Below are positions 48,638 to 60,076 of a DNA stretch of 64,000 nucleotides, in pieces (within the stretch, counting starts at the first letter, position 1; every line of letters starts with the position of its first letter). A program made the position numbers and the translations under genes. The stretch covers positions 4,408,501-4,472,500 of the forward strand of contig OZ005698.1 in NCBI GenBank assembly GCA_963930775.1. Direction: 5' to 3'. Under the pieces are notes generated by a model, which saw only the letters and a program-made list of their open reading frames with translations, was not told the origin of the DNA and ran no database searches. This DNA comes from Cliona cf. orientalis. Its lineage: Eukaryota > Porifera > Demospongiae > Clionaida > Clionaidae.

Positions 48638-50260
48638 CAAGGAGACCTGAACACTAAGCAGAAAAAAAAATTGTCCAGAAAACCACATAATACACCTAGG
48701 ATGCACAGTAGAGCCAATGCAAGCCGCAGGCAGCCTAAACTTCAATTTTGTCAAAAAGTTGGTAAAAGTCGTCAGAAATCCACAAAATACACCTAGGATG
48801 CACAGTAGAGCCTTACAAAGCAAGCAAACAACCTATACTCCAATTTTGAGAATTTTTCTAAATAACGCACACCACGGGAATTTCCCGTTTTTCACGTAGC
48901 GCGTGGGCGGAAAACATTGCAAACGTATGGCTTCCCTATACAAACATATGGGAAACTTTAAAGGACCGTAACTTTAATTCTAAGGTGTGAATCAAAATTC
49001 CGCTTCCAAGAAATTTCCAAGTACGATCCATTCTGCGTGCTCATATGAATAGTTTGTCATGAATAGCTTCCCAGAGTCTCAAACATTATTTACATTAAAT
49101 CTTTTTTTTTTTTCTACAAGCTAACCACACACTAAGATAAAAGAATTGTAACAAGGTGTACTTAAATAAATTACATGTTCAAATGTCAGGTACTTACACT
49201 AATGGTAACACAGCCATATAGATGTATCAGCTTTAATTGTACATTGTTTACGAGCCATGTTTCCTTATGCTGACATGTGAAGGGAAAGCCCATTGTTGGG
49301 GTACCAAGGCACATATTATTCTCTGAGAGTACACGTACATCTGGGTACCTACAATGTGTCACTGTGTGCATATGTTTGTGATACACTGATTGAGCGAGAT
49401 CTCGGTCAGACCCCTTGTGTAGTCCTCACACTTGTGAAAGAATTCCATAATAAAAGCTACATGCACGATCTTTAAGTGGACAGGTACATTGTGTGTGTAT
49501 ATATTATACTAGTCCCATACTTACCTGCTTCAGAAAGTAGTAGGAATGACAGTTAGTTACAGACATAAATCGAAAGGGAGTTCCTACAGCAGTTAAGAGG
49601 CAGCCAGTTGGGAGTGTCCATGCCTATTGGTCTGATGAAAGCGGTGTGACATCGGTCACCTGGATAAGCAAAAGATTGTGAAGCTGAAGAATATATACAT
49701 GGACATGTACGTATACCATGTGTAGGGGAAGTACATACATGTACACAAGTGATGCCTTTCATAAAAATTAGTTTACATGTTACATGCACATGCACAATAA
49801 TATTATTCTATCATATACATGCCACATACATGTACATACACCACTCACATGTCCACTTACAATAGATCCAGCCAGATGAAGTTGTAGCCAATAGAATCAA
49901 TGGAACACCCCTGGGTGATGATGCTGTTTGTCAATAAACTGGATCAGTTTGGCAGCTATAGATTGTTATACACGAGTGCATGTGAAGTGGTGGAGGAAGA
50001 TGCTCCAGGTTGCATCAACTTTTTATATCACTTATAAGACGTCAGCATTGCAAGGGCAGCGATCAATGAAAAATCCCATCAGGCTCTGATATCAATAGCT
50101 TACCGAGGTCCACCACCGTCTTGGAATTGCTATAGAAGGGTTGCTATGGAGGAGGGGCGGAAATGGACTGACTGTTGTGTATGCAATGATAGAACACCAG
50201 GAGATAAAGTGATGGCACGCCACTGCTGTAGTACCATTGTGCTACCTGCAGCACCAAGCC

Positions 50261-50496
50261 TAGCCTCGTTCCCAGACCCTTCAAGAGGAGGAGGAGAAAG
50301 GGCCTGGTACATACTGCACGCGCATGCGCTGGGGTCTCTATAGTGACCGGTCGCATTACCATAGTGATCATTCGCGGGTTCTGCATGATGTACAGTATAC
50401 AATAGTATCCGATTAACCCAGGGTCCCTTGGCGCATGCACATGCAATGTGTACCAGGCCCTTTCTCCTCCTTTTGAAGGGCCTGGGTACGAGGCTA
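50261..50496. mobile_element. MITE, TAGCCTCG ends (9-bp-TSD family)
   Basis: 236 bp. Ends TAGCCTCGTTCCCAGACCCT and AGGGCCTGGGTACGAGGCTA are inverted, with inner AGAAAGGGCCTGGTACA and its mirror. Flanks CACCAAGCC and CACCACTGAAGCC suggest a decayed target duplication. Confidence 0.75.
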
Positions 50497-50788
50497 CACC
50501 ACTGAAGCCCTCCCTCTACCAGGGTTTGAGGCCTATCACACTCATAGGAACTGTCATAGCTACTTAGCCACGTTATTACTAGTCTAGCTAGCTACATCAC
50601 AATTAAGAATTCATATCATGCATTCTCGATTTATGATCAAACTAGCTTACCTTCCATTGGCTTTTCTCATTACAAACTAGAGGATCGCTTCAGTTGACGA
50701 CCATTGGTACCGTTCTTCTTGCCCAATGTTGCTTCCAAGCCTTTCCATAGGCTTCGTTCTCTCCTCCTTTCACCGCTATGAGCAACGG

Positions 50789-51101
50789 CATAGGCGGATC
50801 CAGCATAGGGGCACAAGGGGCACGTGCCCCCCCTTTTTGGAGAGCCACACATGCAAACTATATAGCTACAAGAGAGGCACACATTCTAGGGCTATCAACT
50901 GTGGAGTAAAACTATCTATAAACCAACTTACTTAGTGCTTTTTAGCTCAAATGGCTGAGGCACTTCCATTTACCACGTGTCGACTAGCGTTGAGCGGCAA
51001 TTTAAGGGGTGTGGTCAAGCGTTAGGGGGCGTGGTCGCAAAAATTTCGCGCGCGCTTCGCGCGCGTGCCCCCTCCTATCACAAATCCTGGATCCGCCACT
51101 G
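50789..51101. mobile_element. hAT-like MITE, 5-bp TSD AACGG
   Basis: 313 bp. Ends CATAGGCGGATCCAG and CTGGATCCGCCACTG, with AACGG at 50784-50788 and 51102-51106. It contains GCGCGCGCTTCGCGCGCG, a long GC palindrome. Confidence 0.85.
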
Positions 51102-51417
51102 AACGGAACACGTCTACCACGCCACATTCTCCTAGGTGCCACCTCAGAGCTCGTTCATTGCATTTTTCAATTTAGGTGGGCGTTACCGTACGCGGAACGT
51201 CACAGCATGCAATCGATAATGTACTGGTGCTATGCACGTACGTATAAACAGGGACTTTCCCCATGGCTCTGACACAACAAACACGACGTTTTCTGAGATA
51301 TGAAAGTGAAATTTAAAGTTTTGATACATTTCATTTTCTTTATTTCTTCCATTCTTCACCTGCATATAAAAATTATTGCATAATATCGTTCCATAGGCCC
51401 CAAGAATTATTTATTTA

Positions 51418-51445
51418 TATTACATTACATTACATTACATTACTC
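51418..51445. repeat. TTACA microsatellite
   Basis: Five to six tandem copies of the pentamer TTACA. Confidence 0.85.
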
Positions 51446-51488
51446 ATATGGAAATTCTTTTATCTTAGTGTGTAACTTAGTGTTTAAT

Positions 51489-51735
51489 TAAGTCGTTGCG
51501 GTTAATAGTTAAGAAAGAATGCTTTGATCTTGCTTTGATGTGGGCAATTACCGGCCTTTTCTTCAGGGGCCACTTCCGGTCGCTAATTACACGCGCATAA
51601 TCATCCCTGGCCGATTCTGGACACGCCCACCTTCGACCAAAAGCACTCGTATGGCCTCTTCGGCCACGCCCCTTCACGATTCGCTAATTGAATTAGCCAT
51701 TCCTGACGCTCACGCCCACGCAATTAAATGGTACC
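51489..51735 (+). mobile_element. TTAA-flanked element, right part alone
   Basis: Matches 54337-54582 of copy C nearly exactly, from AAGTCGTTGCGGTTAATAGT to AATTAAATGGTACC, followed by TTAA. Likely the other half of copy A. Confidence 0.8.
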
Positions 51736-51918
51736 TTAACTATCCATGTGTAAATTTAATGCTCTAAGGCGTGCTTACATATAATTAAGCTGGATTATGG
51801 TGGTATACGATAATTTAACCAGACAGGTTGGATACGACTTTGGTATGCAGCTCTTTTATTTATATTTAATAGGCACACCCCCCTCCCCCGGCCGGCCAGC
51901 ATTGTTTTGAACAATTAA

Positions 51919-53544
51919 GGTACCATTAAATTGCGTGGGTGTGAGGTGGGGAATATGACACCTAAACCACATCAAAGTCATTAGTGAGGTACATGTTGTG
52001 TGACCACGCCCTTTTAATTGTCTAGGTCTCAGGGGTGTGGCTGCTAGAGCCGGAAGTGTTCATTTAATATCCTCAATGGACCGGAAGCCAGGCCGGAAGG
52101 GAGGGGCCAGGCCACGCCCAAAACAGCACCACCCTGTGCCTCAAGGACCACCATTCTCAATCAAGTGCCGACTGGCCACCGGATGTCCACCGGAAGCCCA
52201 CAATCAATCCCAATTAAAACACAGCTTCCTCAAGGCCAAAACACACACAAACACTTCAAGGCTGTTCTGCCACACCGCCCACGCAAGAGCTCACCTCATT
52301 TCCTGTGTGGGCGGGGTAACAACACGTCATCGCAACCACATCCGCTTCAAACCATCGTCAGCTTCCGTCCAGCCGTACAGTCCCCTCGATCGCACCGGCG
52401 TACAGTGCCTCATGGCCTCACCTTTGACCTGCTGCCACGCCCACAAAGCCTCCTCGCGGGATTCAAAGGTCACCACCGCTTCCGGGACACGCCCATCTAT
52501 CGCCGCGGCCAAGTCCCAGGCACCGATCTCCAAGCACTGGCCCGTGAAGCCACGCCCAATCGGAAACAACAAAACCAGCATTAACGCACACGCACACACT
52601 CCCTCCACACAGTGCCAGGAACACGCCCACATGCTTAATTAGGCCTAATTAGCTTTTTTTGTCGTTGCGGTTAATAATAATAGTTAAGAAAGAATGCTTT
52701 GATCTAGCCTCGAACCCAGGCTCACTTTCGGGCGGGGAGGGGAAAGAGAGCCTGGTACACACTGTCTGCGCATGCGCGAAGTTTACGGAGAAATTTCTAG
52801 TATAATTCCCCGGACACTATCGCTACCACGCTGTCGGACATGTACGGACAAGGTATACTAAGCAGCCGAAGTCCGTGAAGCTTAAAGACTCGATATTTCT
52901 CTAGACTGTTGTATGCAAGACTTCAGTCACTCTCATCTCACTTTAAGCAAATCTTCACGAGCTTCAAAGATCTGACAAAGTCCTTTCGTTGCCGTTGGAC
53001 AACCGCCTGTATCAACAGTCCCGGTTGTTCACCAAAAATTGTTCACTAAAAGTAAGTAGAACTCCTTCTCGTAGCTTCTTTATTCTTCCTCTATCAATGT
53101 TGCTCGCTTGTGACAGCTAGACTTGTTGCAACAAGTGTCCTTAGCCCGAATCGCGGCCAACATAGACGATTTTTTAGGCATACTTGTGGGGTCAAGGTTC
53201 ACGTTTACGGATAGATAAACGGATAAAAATACGAATTCCCAGGATTTCTGGGAATTTTGGCGCATGCGCAGACAGTGTGTACCAGGCTCTCTTTCCCCTC
53301 CCCCCGAAAGTGAGCCTGGGTTCGAGGCTAGCTTTGATCTTGCTTTGATGTGGGCAATTACCGATATTTTCTTCAGGGGCCACTTACGGTCGCTAATTAC
53401 ACGTGCACAATCATCCCTGGCCGATTCTGGACACGCCCACCTTCGACCAAAAGCACTCGTATGGCCTCTTCGGCCACGCCCCCTCACATTCGCTAATTGA
53501 ATAAGCCATTCCTCACGCTCACGCCCACGCAATTTAATGGTACC
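51919..53544 (+). mobile_element. TTAA-flanked element copy B with nested MITE
   Basis: Full-length copy with GGTACC inverted ends (GGTACCATTAAATTGCGTGG against CCACGC-AATTTAATGGTACC) and TTAA on each side (51915-51918, 53545-53548). Without the nested MITE at 52705-53330 it is about 990 bp. Differs from copies A and C at many positions and lacks their long T run, so it is the older insertion. The long open frames on both strands (for example 52037-52642) do not look protein-like. The TTAA duplication suggests piggyBac-type mobilisation. Confidence 0.8.
52705..53330. mobile_element. MITE, TAGCCTCG ends, 9-bp TSD GCTTTGATC
   Basis: 626 bp with inverted ends of about 75 bp (TAGCCTCGAACCCAGGCTCA outermost; CGCATGCGC at their inner edge). 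The 9-bp repeat GCTTTGATC flanks it (52696-52704, 53331-53339). Copy C keeps the uninterrupted site (near 54368), confirming the insertion. Confidence 0.92.
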
Positions 53545-53565
53545 TTAACAACAAGTTTAATTTAA

Positions 53566-54305
53566 GGTACCATTAAATTGCGTGGGCGTGAGGTGGGGGA
53601 TATGACACCTAAACCACATCAAAGTCATTAGTGAGGTGCATGTTGTGTAACCACGCCCTTTTAATTGCACAGGTCTCAGGGGTGTGGCTGCTAGAGCCGG
53701 AAGTGTTCATTTAATATCCTCCATGGACCGGAAGCCGAGCCGGAAGGGAGGGGCCAGGCCACGCCCAAAACAGCCCCACCCTGTTCCCCAAGGACCACCA
53801 TTCTCAATCAAGTGCCTACTAACCACCGGATGTCCACCGGAAGCCCACAATCAATCCCAATTAAAACACACAGCTTCCTCAAGGCCAAAACACGCACAAA
53901 CACTTGGAGGCCGTTCTGCCACACCGCCCACGCAAGAGCTCACCTCATTTCCTGTGTGGGCGGAGTAACAACACGTCATCGCAACCACATCCGCTTCAAA
54001 CCATCGTCAGCTTCCGTCCAGCCGTACAGGCCCCTCGATCGCACCGCCGTACAGTGCCTCATTAACAGACATGGCCTCACCTTTGACCTCCTGCCACGCC
54101 CCCAAAGCCTCCTCGCGGGGTTCAAAGGTCACCACCGCTTCCGGGACACGCCCACCTATCGCCGAGGCCAAGTCCCAGGCGCCGATGTCCAAGCACTGGC
54201 CCGTGAAGCCACGCCCAATCGGAAGCAATAAAACCTGCATTAACGCACACGCACACACTCCACACAGTGCCAGGAACACGCCCACTAGCTTAATTAGGCC
54301 TAATA

Positions 54306-54339
<34 letters not shown>

Positions 54340-54582
54340 TCGTTGCGGTTAATAGTTAAGAAAGAATGCTTTGATCTTGCTTTGATGTGGGCAATTACCG
54401 GCCTTTTCTTCAGGGGCCACTTCCGGTCGCTAATTACACGCGCATAATCATCCCTGGCCGATTCTGGACACGCCCACCTTCGACCAAAAGCACTCGTATG
54501 GCCTCTTCGGCCACGCCCCTTCACGATTCGCTAATTGAATTAGCCATTCCTGACGCTCACGCCCACGCAATTAAATGGTACC
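53566..54582 (+). mobile_element. TTAA-flanked element copy C, complete
   Basis: 1017 bp between TTAA at 53562-53565 and 54583-54586, inverted ends starting GGTACCATT. Internal T run of about 26 (54311-54336). Nearly identical to copy A over the left 770 bp, so one derives recently from the other or gene conversion has acted. It lies only 13 bp beyond copy B. Confidence 0.88.
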
Positions 54583-54694
54583 TTAATAACGAGGGTCCAT
54601 ATTGGCAACAATCACTTGGTTCTTATGGGCCTCTTGGCGATTTTATAGGTTGATCCCTAATTGGTCTGGAGGGGACGTCAAGTATTATAACCAC

Positions 54695-55034
54695 CAGTGG
54701 CGGATCTAGGATTTCTACTTCTAGAAGCGGGGTAGTAATACAGTCTTGCGCGCGAAGCGAGCGCAAAATTTTAGAAGCCACGCCCACTTGGGGGCAAAAC
54801 AACGCCCACTTCGATCGTTTTTGAGACAAACTACCAGCCCTACCAGTCCAATCGATCTGTTTTCGAACGAATTTTCTTCTAAAGCATTCTAAGGTGAGCC
54901 ATAGCAGCAGTTTTCTTAGATCTATAGCCAGAAAGGGGGGTTCCATTTAGTTTATCATCAGTACTTCTTAGTGTTAGATGCACTCCAAAGGGGGGTACAC
55001 TTGCACCCCCCTTACCCCACTGAATCCGCCACTG
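54695..55034. mobile_element. hAT-like MITE, 5-bp TSD ACCAC
   Basis: 340 bp. Ends CAGTGGCGGATCTAGG and GAATCCGCCACTG, typical hAT-style, with ACCAC at 54690-54694 and 55035-55039. It contains GCGCGCGAAGCGAGCGC. Confidence 0.85.
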
Positions 55035-56133
55035 ACCACTTGTTAGTTTCCAGGAGGTATTTCAGATAAATTTTAATTGGTTCTACTAGAACTTCTAGGG
55101 TGTTCAACTGTCCAAATTAATCAGTCTTGGGGGCCCAGGCCATGGAAAGTATGAGACTAGCCTCGTTCCAAAGGGTCTGGGAACAAGGCTAGTATGAGAC
55201 TAGCTGTACTATCGGCGTGGGCCTGGTCCTCGATCGTGTTTAGTGGATAAAAATAGTAACGGGCGAGCGTTTCTGTTGACTGAGTCTCGTTTAATCGCGT
55301 TCATGGAAACTCGATAACCCACTAAGCCCTATCTATTTAATTAGCACTTCGAATATTATATTATGGATGTTCACACCCACTTTGCTAGAGCTACTTTTGC
55401 TTACTCAGCAGAACAGGTCGGATCTGTGGAGGTTGGACACGATCACATGCGCACTACATTACATGTATACACCCCAAGTCCCAATCAACAAAAAATAATT
55501 CGGCCGACCAATGAGGTAATTATGATGAAATCTATGATGAAATCTATGATGAAATTGCTGTGAAACTTTCAAAATCAGTCGTTACGCCACATGATAGCAG
55601 TGTACAGTGGGCGTAGTGAATACTTTTCACGAGGGACGAGGGATGTAGTCTAAGTTTTTCATTATGTCCTCAGTAGCAATTTACTTTCCTGCGGTTGTTA
55701 GGTAATTATGATGTAACTTATGAGGTAATCATGCAAGATTCGGGGCCTCTGTGGAGCCTTCTGAGGTTTGAAAATCGGTAAGTATGTAGAGTATCAAACG
55801 CCTGTATCCAGCAAATACATTATAAGCTGCGTGTGCTACTTTCTCTGACGAATAGCGATGGCTGAACTTCACAAGTTCCCTTGGCTGATGTAATCCGGTA
55901 TAATGACGACCTTTACCACATGCATACACTTCCACTATGCAGCTACTGAGGGCATGGTTAAGTTTTCATCCATAGTATTCTATTGCACTTTACTTTTCTG
56001 AAACAAGCAATGTCTGAATGTCTGCCCAGTAAGGGTATCAAAATTAATCGTGAAATTTGGCACAGATACAGGTGAATATGGAAAATGGTTCTATGAATAT
56101 TTAAGTTTGTCATCTATTTTCATTTTCAAGTTA

Positions 56134-56295
56134 CCGTAGTTAATCGAATACAACGCATGATCCAATTTAACGCAAGAAATTAGCATTATTTTTATCATAA
56201 CGTTTATATATATGGAGCAATTGATGATCTTTACCAGAAAAACGCGCGTTTTTCAAAATTGAAATTATTATTTTTTTCTATTAGATTAAGTACGG
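56134..56295. mobile_element. 162-bp MITE, CCGTAGTTAATCGAAT ends, TA TSD
   Basis: Ends CCGTAGTTAATCGAATAC and (reverse) CCGTACTTAATCTAATAG with TA flanks. Third clear copy of the 37305 family. Confidence 0.8.
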
Positions 56296-57354
56296 TATGC
56301 CACTTAAAAGCATGTTGACCATTACGTAACATTACATAAGTATGCTACTTGCATACATACAATGAAGCTACTAGAGATGTGGTAATTGTTTCATAATTAC
56401 GTCCAGAGTCCCAATCCAAAAAAAAGAATTCGGCCGACCGATGAGTAATTGACGAAAGTGCTGTGAAACTTTCAAAATATTTAGCGCGCATGAAAGGTTG
56501 TTGGGACCCAGAATTCAAACTTAGCGTAGAAGACATCGTGGACTATCAATGAGATATGGCAATTTTCTCAGTTCGCTTTCTTTGGCGAGCTCTCACTCGG
56601 GGGGATTTCCCTGTTCAGTCTAGCACATGCACATGGCAGGTGGAGGTCACATACGTACGTCCAGGTCAACCGGCTCAAGCCGCGCGCCCCAATATACACG
56701 TATACGGAGCATGCACAGTTTGTCGATGTGTCCTAGTTCAAATTATGGCATCGTACAGTAGCGCGGTGCAATACTTTTCATGAGGGACTCTGGATGTAGT
56801 CTAAACATCCCGAGTCCCAATTAGAAAAAAAAAGAACAATTTGGCCGACCGATGAGTTAATGATGATGAAATTGGCTGTGAAACTGTTTCAAAATGTTTA
56901 GCGCTAATGAAAGATTGTTGGGACCCAAAATTCAAACCTAGCGTAGAAGACATTATGGACTATTAATGAGATATGGCGATTTTCTCAGTTCGCTTTCTTT
57001 GGCAAGCTCGCACTCAGGGGGATTTCCCTGTTCAGTCTAGCACATGGCAGGTGGAGGTCACGTCCGGGTCAACCGGCTCAAGCCGCGCGCCCCAATACAC
57101 GCGTATACGGAGCATACGCAGTTTGTTGATGTGTCCTAGTTTGAATTATGGCGGCGTACAGTAGCGCGGTGCAATACTTTGCATGAGGGACTCGGGATGT
57201 AGTCTAAGTTGTTCTTCATTACATACCCAGTATAAATTTACTTTTCTGTGGTTATGAGGTAATTATGGTGTAATCTATGAGATAATTACGAGAAAACTCA
57301 GGGCCTCTATGGAACCTTTCTGTGACTTAAAAATCAGTACGTATGTAGAAGTAT

Positions 57355-57747
57355 TAGTCTCGTCCCCAGACCCCACCCCCAAAAGGAGGAAAAGGGTCTG
57401 GTGAACTTGGGCTGAATCCTCGGTTCTCGTTCTACGGCGCATGCGCATATGTGCTGACAAGGCCATGCAAAGCTTGGTTCTGATTGGTCGCCATGGCTGC
57501 GTTTGCATGTGATCGCATGCCCGCAACCGGCAGTAAAGTAAACCTTGAATCTGATTGGTCGGCGAAATTGAATAGCTATACAGACGGTATAGCGATGTTG
57601 CATTCCTGCGGTAAGCTTGTCATATGACTGAGCCAAAGCTACGATCTCATTGGCGCGTGGAAATTCCTCAGCGCAGGCCCAAGGATTCTGCCCAAGTTCA
57701 CCAGACCCTTTTCCTCCTCAAGGGTGGGGGGTCTGGGGACGAGACTA
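57355..57747. mobile_element. MITE, TAGTCTCG ends (9-bp-TSD family)
   Basis: 393 bp. Ends TAGTCTCGTCCCCAGACCCC and GGTCTGGGGACGAGACTA. Flanks GTAGAAGTAT and GTAGAGTAT are a slightly decayed duplication, and the sister duplicate near 55786 has the single uninterrupted GTAGAGTAT. Confidence 0.88.
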
Positions 57748-58109
57748 GTAGAGTATCTGACGTATGTATCCAGCGAATACATTACAAGCTGAGTACTACT
57801 TTCTCTGACAAGTACCGCCGGCTGAACTTCACGCGTTCTCATGGCTGACGTAATCCTGTGGATATTAAAATAAAGCTAGCCTTGCACTATATATAGCACG
57901 CACGCTGTGTGCCATGCCGCGACCAACCCGATGTTCAGAAGCTGTATGGCGCTGTCAAGTTCGTCGCCTGTGATTGAAAATTATCAGTATCGAGGTCAAG
58001 GGTCGGTCTCAGACTCCATCTCTGCGATTGAGGCGCCGACATCGATGTGGCTTAGACTGTGTACGCACTATGTTGACGACCTTTTACCACATGAACCATT
58101 ATGCATCAA

Positions 58110-59720
58110 CGTTTCATGTAAGTCACTATCTAGAGCCTTGAAGATAGTTTTAAATGTGAGAGCAAGTTGAAATCCATAACAAAAGAAGATCCAGCGTCTA
58201 ACCCGCCTGTCCACCCCTCACACTTCTTGCAAATCGAGAAAACTCGTTCCTCAGAATGGCAGCGTCAAAAACAGTATTTGTCTATTGCAGTCAGCTTTTT
58301 CGCTGTTACAACATTGTATCTCATGTATCTACACGATTCAGCTCCGTTTCAGCTTCAGATTTGGTCATAGTTCACAAACGCAAACATTTTAGTTACCAGC
58401 TACACTCGCAAATGGCACTCGTGGCAGTTGTGGCAGCATAATTGTATGGGGGGTGGATAGTGTCAAAAGTACTGTCACTATTTTGGAGGAGGGTGACTTC
58501 ACTGAGGAGGGGGGTGGTTTCAACTGGAGGGGGTACTTTTGTATTGGAGGATACCAGTTTTTGTGTAGGAGTGCATTTTGATCTCGAGGAGGGGGTATAG
58601 CGCATCCGGAGTAGGGGGTCATACTTCACTGGGGAGGGGTGCATTTTGATCTCGAGGAGGGGGTCTACATCACCTGGAGTAGGGGGTCACACACTTTTGC
58701 TGGAGGATCAAGGAGGGGTGTGTTTTGATCTCAAGGAGGGCTCTAGTTCATCTGAAGTAGGGGGTGATACTCTGGTTGGACGAGGATGCATTTGATATCG
58801 AGGGGCCGACTACTGAACGGAATATTGTGGGTGTGGCACATTTTTACGCATGCGCAAATCCGTTAACATTATTTTAGTCTTCGCGCTGTGTGCTGGTACC
58901 ATGACGGTGCGGAACGTGTGCTGGGAAGCAAGTCGCTTGGAAATGAGTTATTTTGGACTACTATAAATGTGTTGGTGGTGTCTCCTGTCGTACAAAGGTT
59001 CAATAATTGTATGTGCTACGAACAAATTATCAAATATCTGCGCTTCCTTGAATAAATGTAGCACCTTTGTACAAGAGACACCAGTACCCGGTAATACATC
59101 TACAGCAGTCCAGAATCACGCCACTATATAGCTTCCCAGCCTATAGCCACGTCCAAATTCAAAGCGTACAGGTCATGCCACGTGACGCGAAGATTTTATG
59201 CGCATGCGCGAAATGTGCCACACCCACATAATCATCTATCGGCAACTGCTATATAGCTCCGCTTCAAATATGCCCCTCCTCCAGTGGAGGTAGCAGTACC
59301 CCTTGTCCAGCGAAAGTATGATCCCCTCCTCGAGATCAAAATGCACCCCTCCTCCAGCGAAGTATGACCCCCTACTCCAGACAGAGCTAGACCCCCTCCT
59401 CGAAATCAAAACGCACCCCTCCTCCAGCGAACTATGACCCCCTACTCCAGATGAGCTAGACCCCTCCTCGCGTTCAAAATGCACCCCTCCTCCAGCGAAG
59501 TATGACCCCTACTCCAGATGAGCTAGACCCCCTCCTCGAGATCAAAACGCACCCCTCCTCCACAAATAGTGGTATCCTCCAACTGAAAAGCACCCCCTCC
59601 AGTTGAAACCACCCCCTCCTCAGTGAAGTCACCCTCCTCCAAAACAGTGACTGTACTTTTGACACTATCCACCCCCCATATAATTGCATACCAAAGTCAT
59701 GTGACTATAGCGTCATCATC
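58110..59720. repeat. Interspersed repeat copy split by foldback
   Basis: 58110-58447 and 59680-59720 together match 32785-33140 in reverse orientation (shared words include TTGCAAATCGAGAAAACTCG, TTCACAAACGCAAACATTTT and AGCTACACTCGCAAATGGC). The two parts are separated by the element at 58448-59679. Confidence 0.8.
58448..59679. mobile_element. Foldback element with minisatellite arms
   Basis: Begins GGGGGGTGGATAGTGTCAAA and ends with its reverse complement. Each arm (58448-58850, 59205-59677) is made of about 68-bp tandem units rich in GGAGTAGGGGGTCATAC, GGAGGAGGGGTGCATTTTG and ATCTCGAGGAGGGGG. The centre holds a shorter inverted pair (GTGGGTGTGGCACATTT...). It is flanked by ATAATTGTAT / ATAATTGCAT, a 10-bp duplication with one change. 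The repeat copy at 32.8 kb keeps the unsplit site. No transposase is present. Confidence 0.85.
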
Positions 59721-60076
59721 ACTAGTCTAACTTGAGCTCTAGCTCTCTAGCTCCTAGCCTCGTCCCCGGACCCCACCCTCGCGTGTGCGTCAAGAGGGTA
59801 CCGGTACGCGGTTGATGCGACTTCCTAAGGGCTGGCACTAAATACGGCCATTGATACGGCGCACGCGCCGAGGGTTAATTATTGCAGTAGCAGCTCCTCC
59901 CTCCGATGCCCTACCAAGAGATAAAGCAACCGTCCTCAAGATTGTGTGTAAGGTATGCCGCATGTTACCTATTATACTGACGTTCTAAATCAATTGTACG
60001 TCATGTTCACACGGTCAGGGTATGACTACCGGGTATAAATTTCTCGATGCAAGTGACAGGGTGGTGACACACCCAT
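59700..60076. other. No gene recognised
   Basis: A single left end of the 9-bp-TSD family occurs at 59756 (TAGCCTCGTCCCCGGACCCC) without a partner. Confidence 0.35.

Larger units (their letters stand above)
48638..51488. mobile_element. 2.85 kb insert between halves of copy A
   Basis: The interval between the two half copies. Left edge: GAACACTAAGCAG. Right edge: CTTAGTGTTTAATT. These are inverted AACACTAAG words. Within it, 49128 and 51472 carry a longer inverted pair (CACACTAAGATAAAAGAATT). It contains the elements at 50261 and 50789, and no coding gene that I can support. Confidence 0.5.
55472..57860. repeat. Tandem segmental duplication with MITE insertions
   Basis: The unit with CGAGTCCCAATTAGAAAA, TCGGCCGACCGATGAG, GACTATCAATGAGATATGGC and CTCAAGCCGCGCGCCCC occurs at about 56395-56812 and again at 56813-57215. 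A deleted form is at 55472-55650. What follows the first form (55650-55910) matches what follows the last (57216-57860). MITEs at 56134 and 57355 lie inside. A minus-strand frame at 55729-55935 (ELVKFSHRYSSEKVAHAAYN) is partly kept in the second copy as VKFSRRYLSEKVV, hinting at a former coding exon. Confidence 0.75.

Noticed and set aside
48314-48823. Long minus-strand frame in the TTAA-flanked element (also near 54007-54285), with a hydrophobic start like a signal peptide.
   Set aside because: It spans the T run, is not kept as one frame in copy B, and the element has long frames on several strands because of its GC-rich composition. No domain is seen.
52037-52642. 201-codon plus-strand frame in copy B.
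   Set aside because: Copies A and C break this frame, and the composition follows CCACGCCC repeats rather than protein constraint.
57907-58170. 87-codon plus-strand frame with a Ser-rich start.
   Set aside because: Its 3' third lies in the interspersed repeat shared with 32.8-33.1 kb, and no domain or splice site supports it.
59236-59689. Gly/Ser/Glu-rich minus-strand frames in the foldback arm.
   Set aside because: They are translations of 68-bp tandem DNA units in a mobile element arm.
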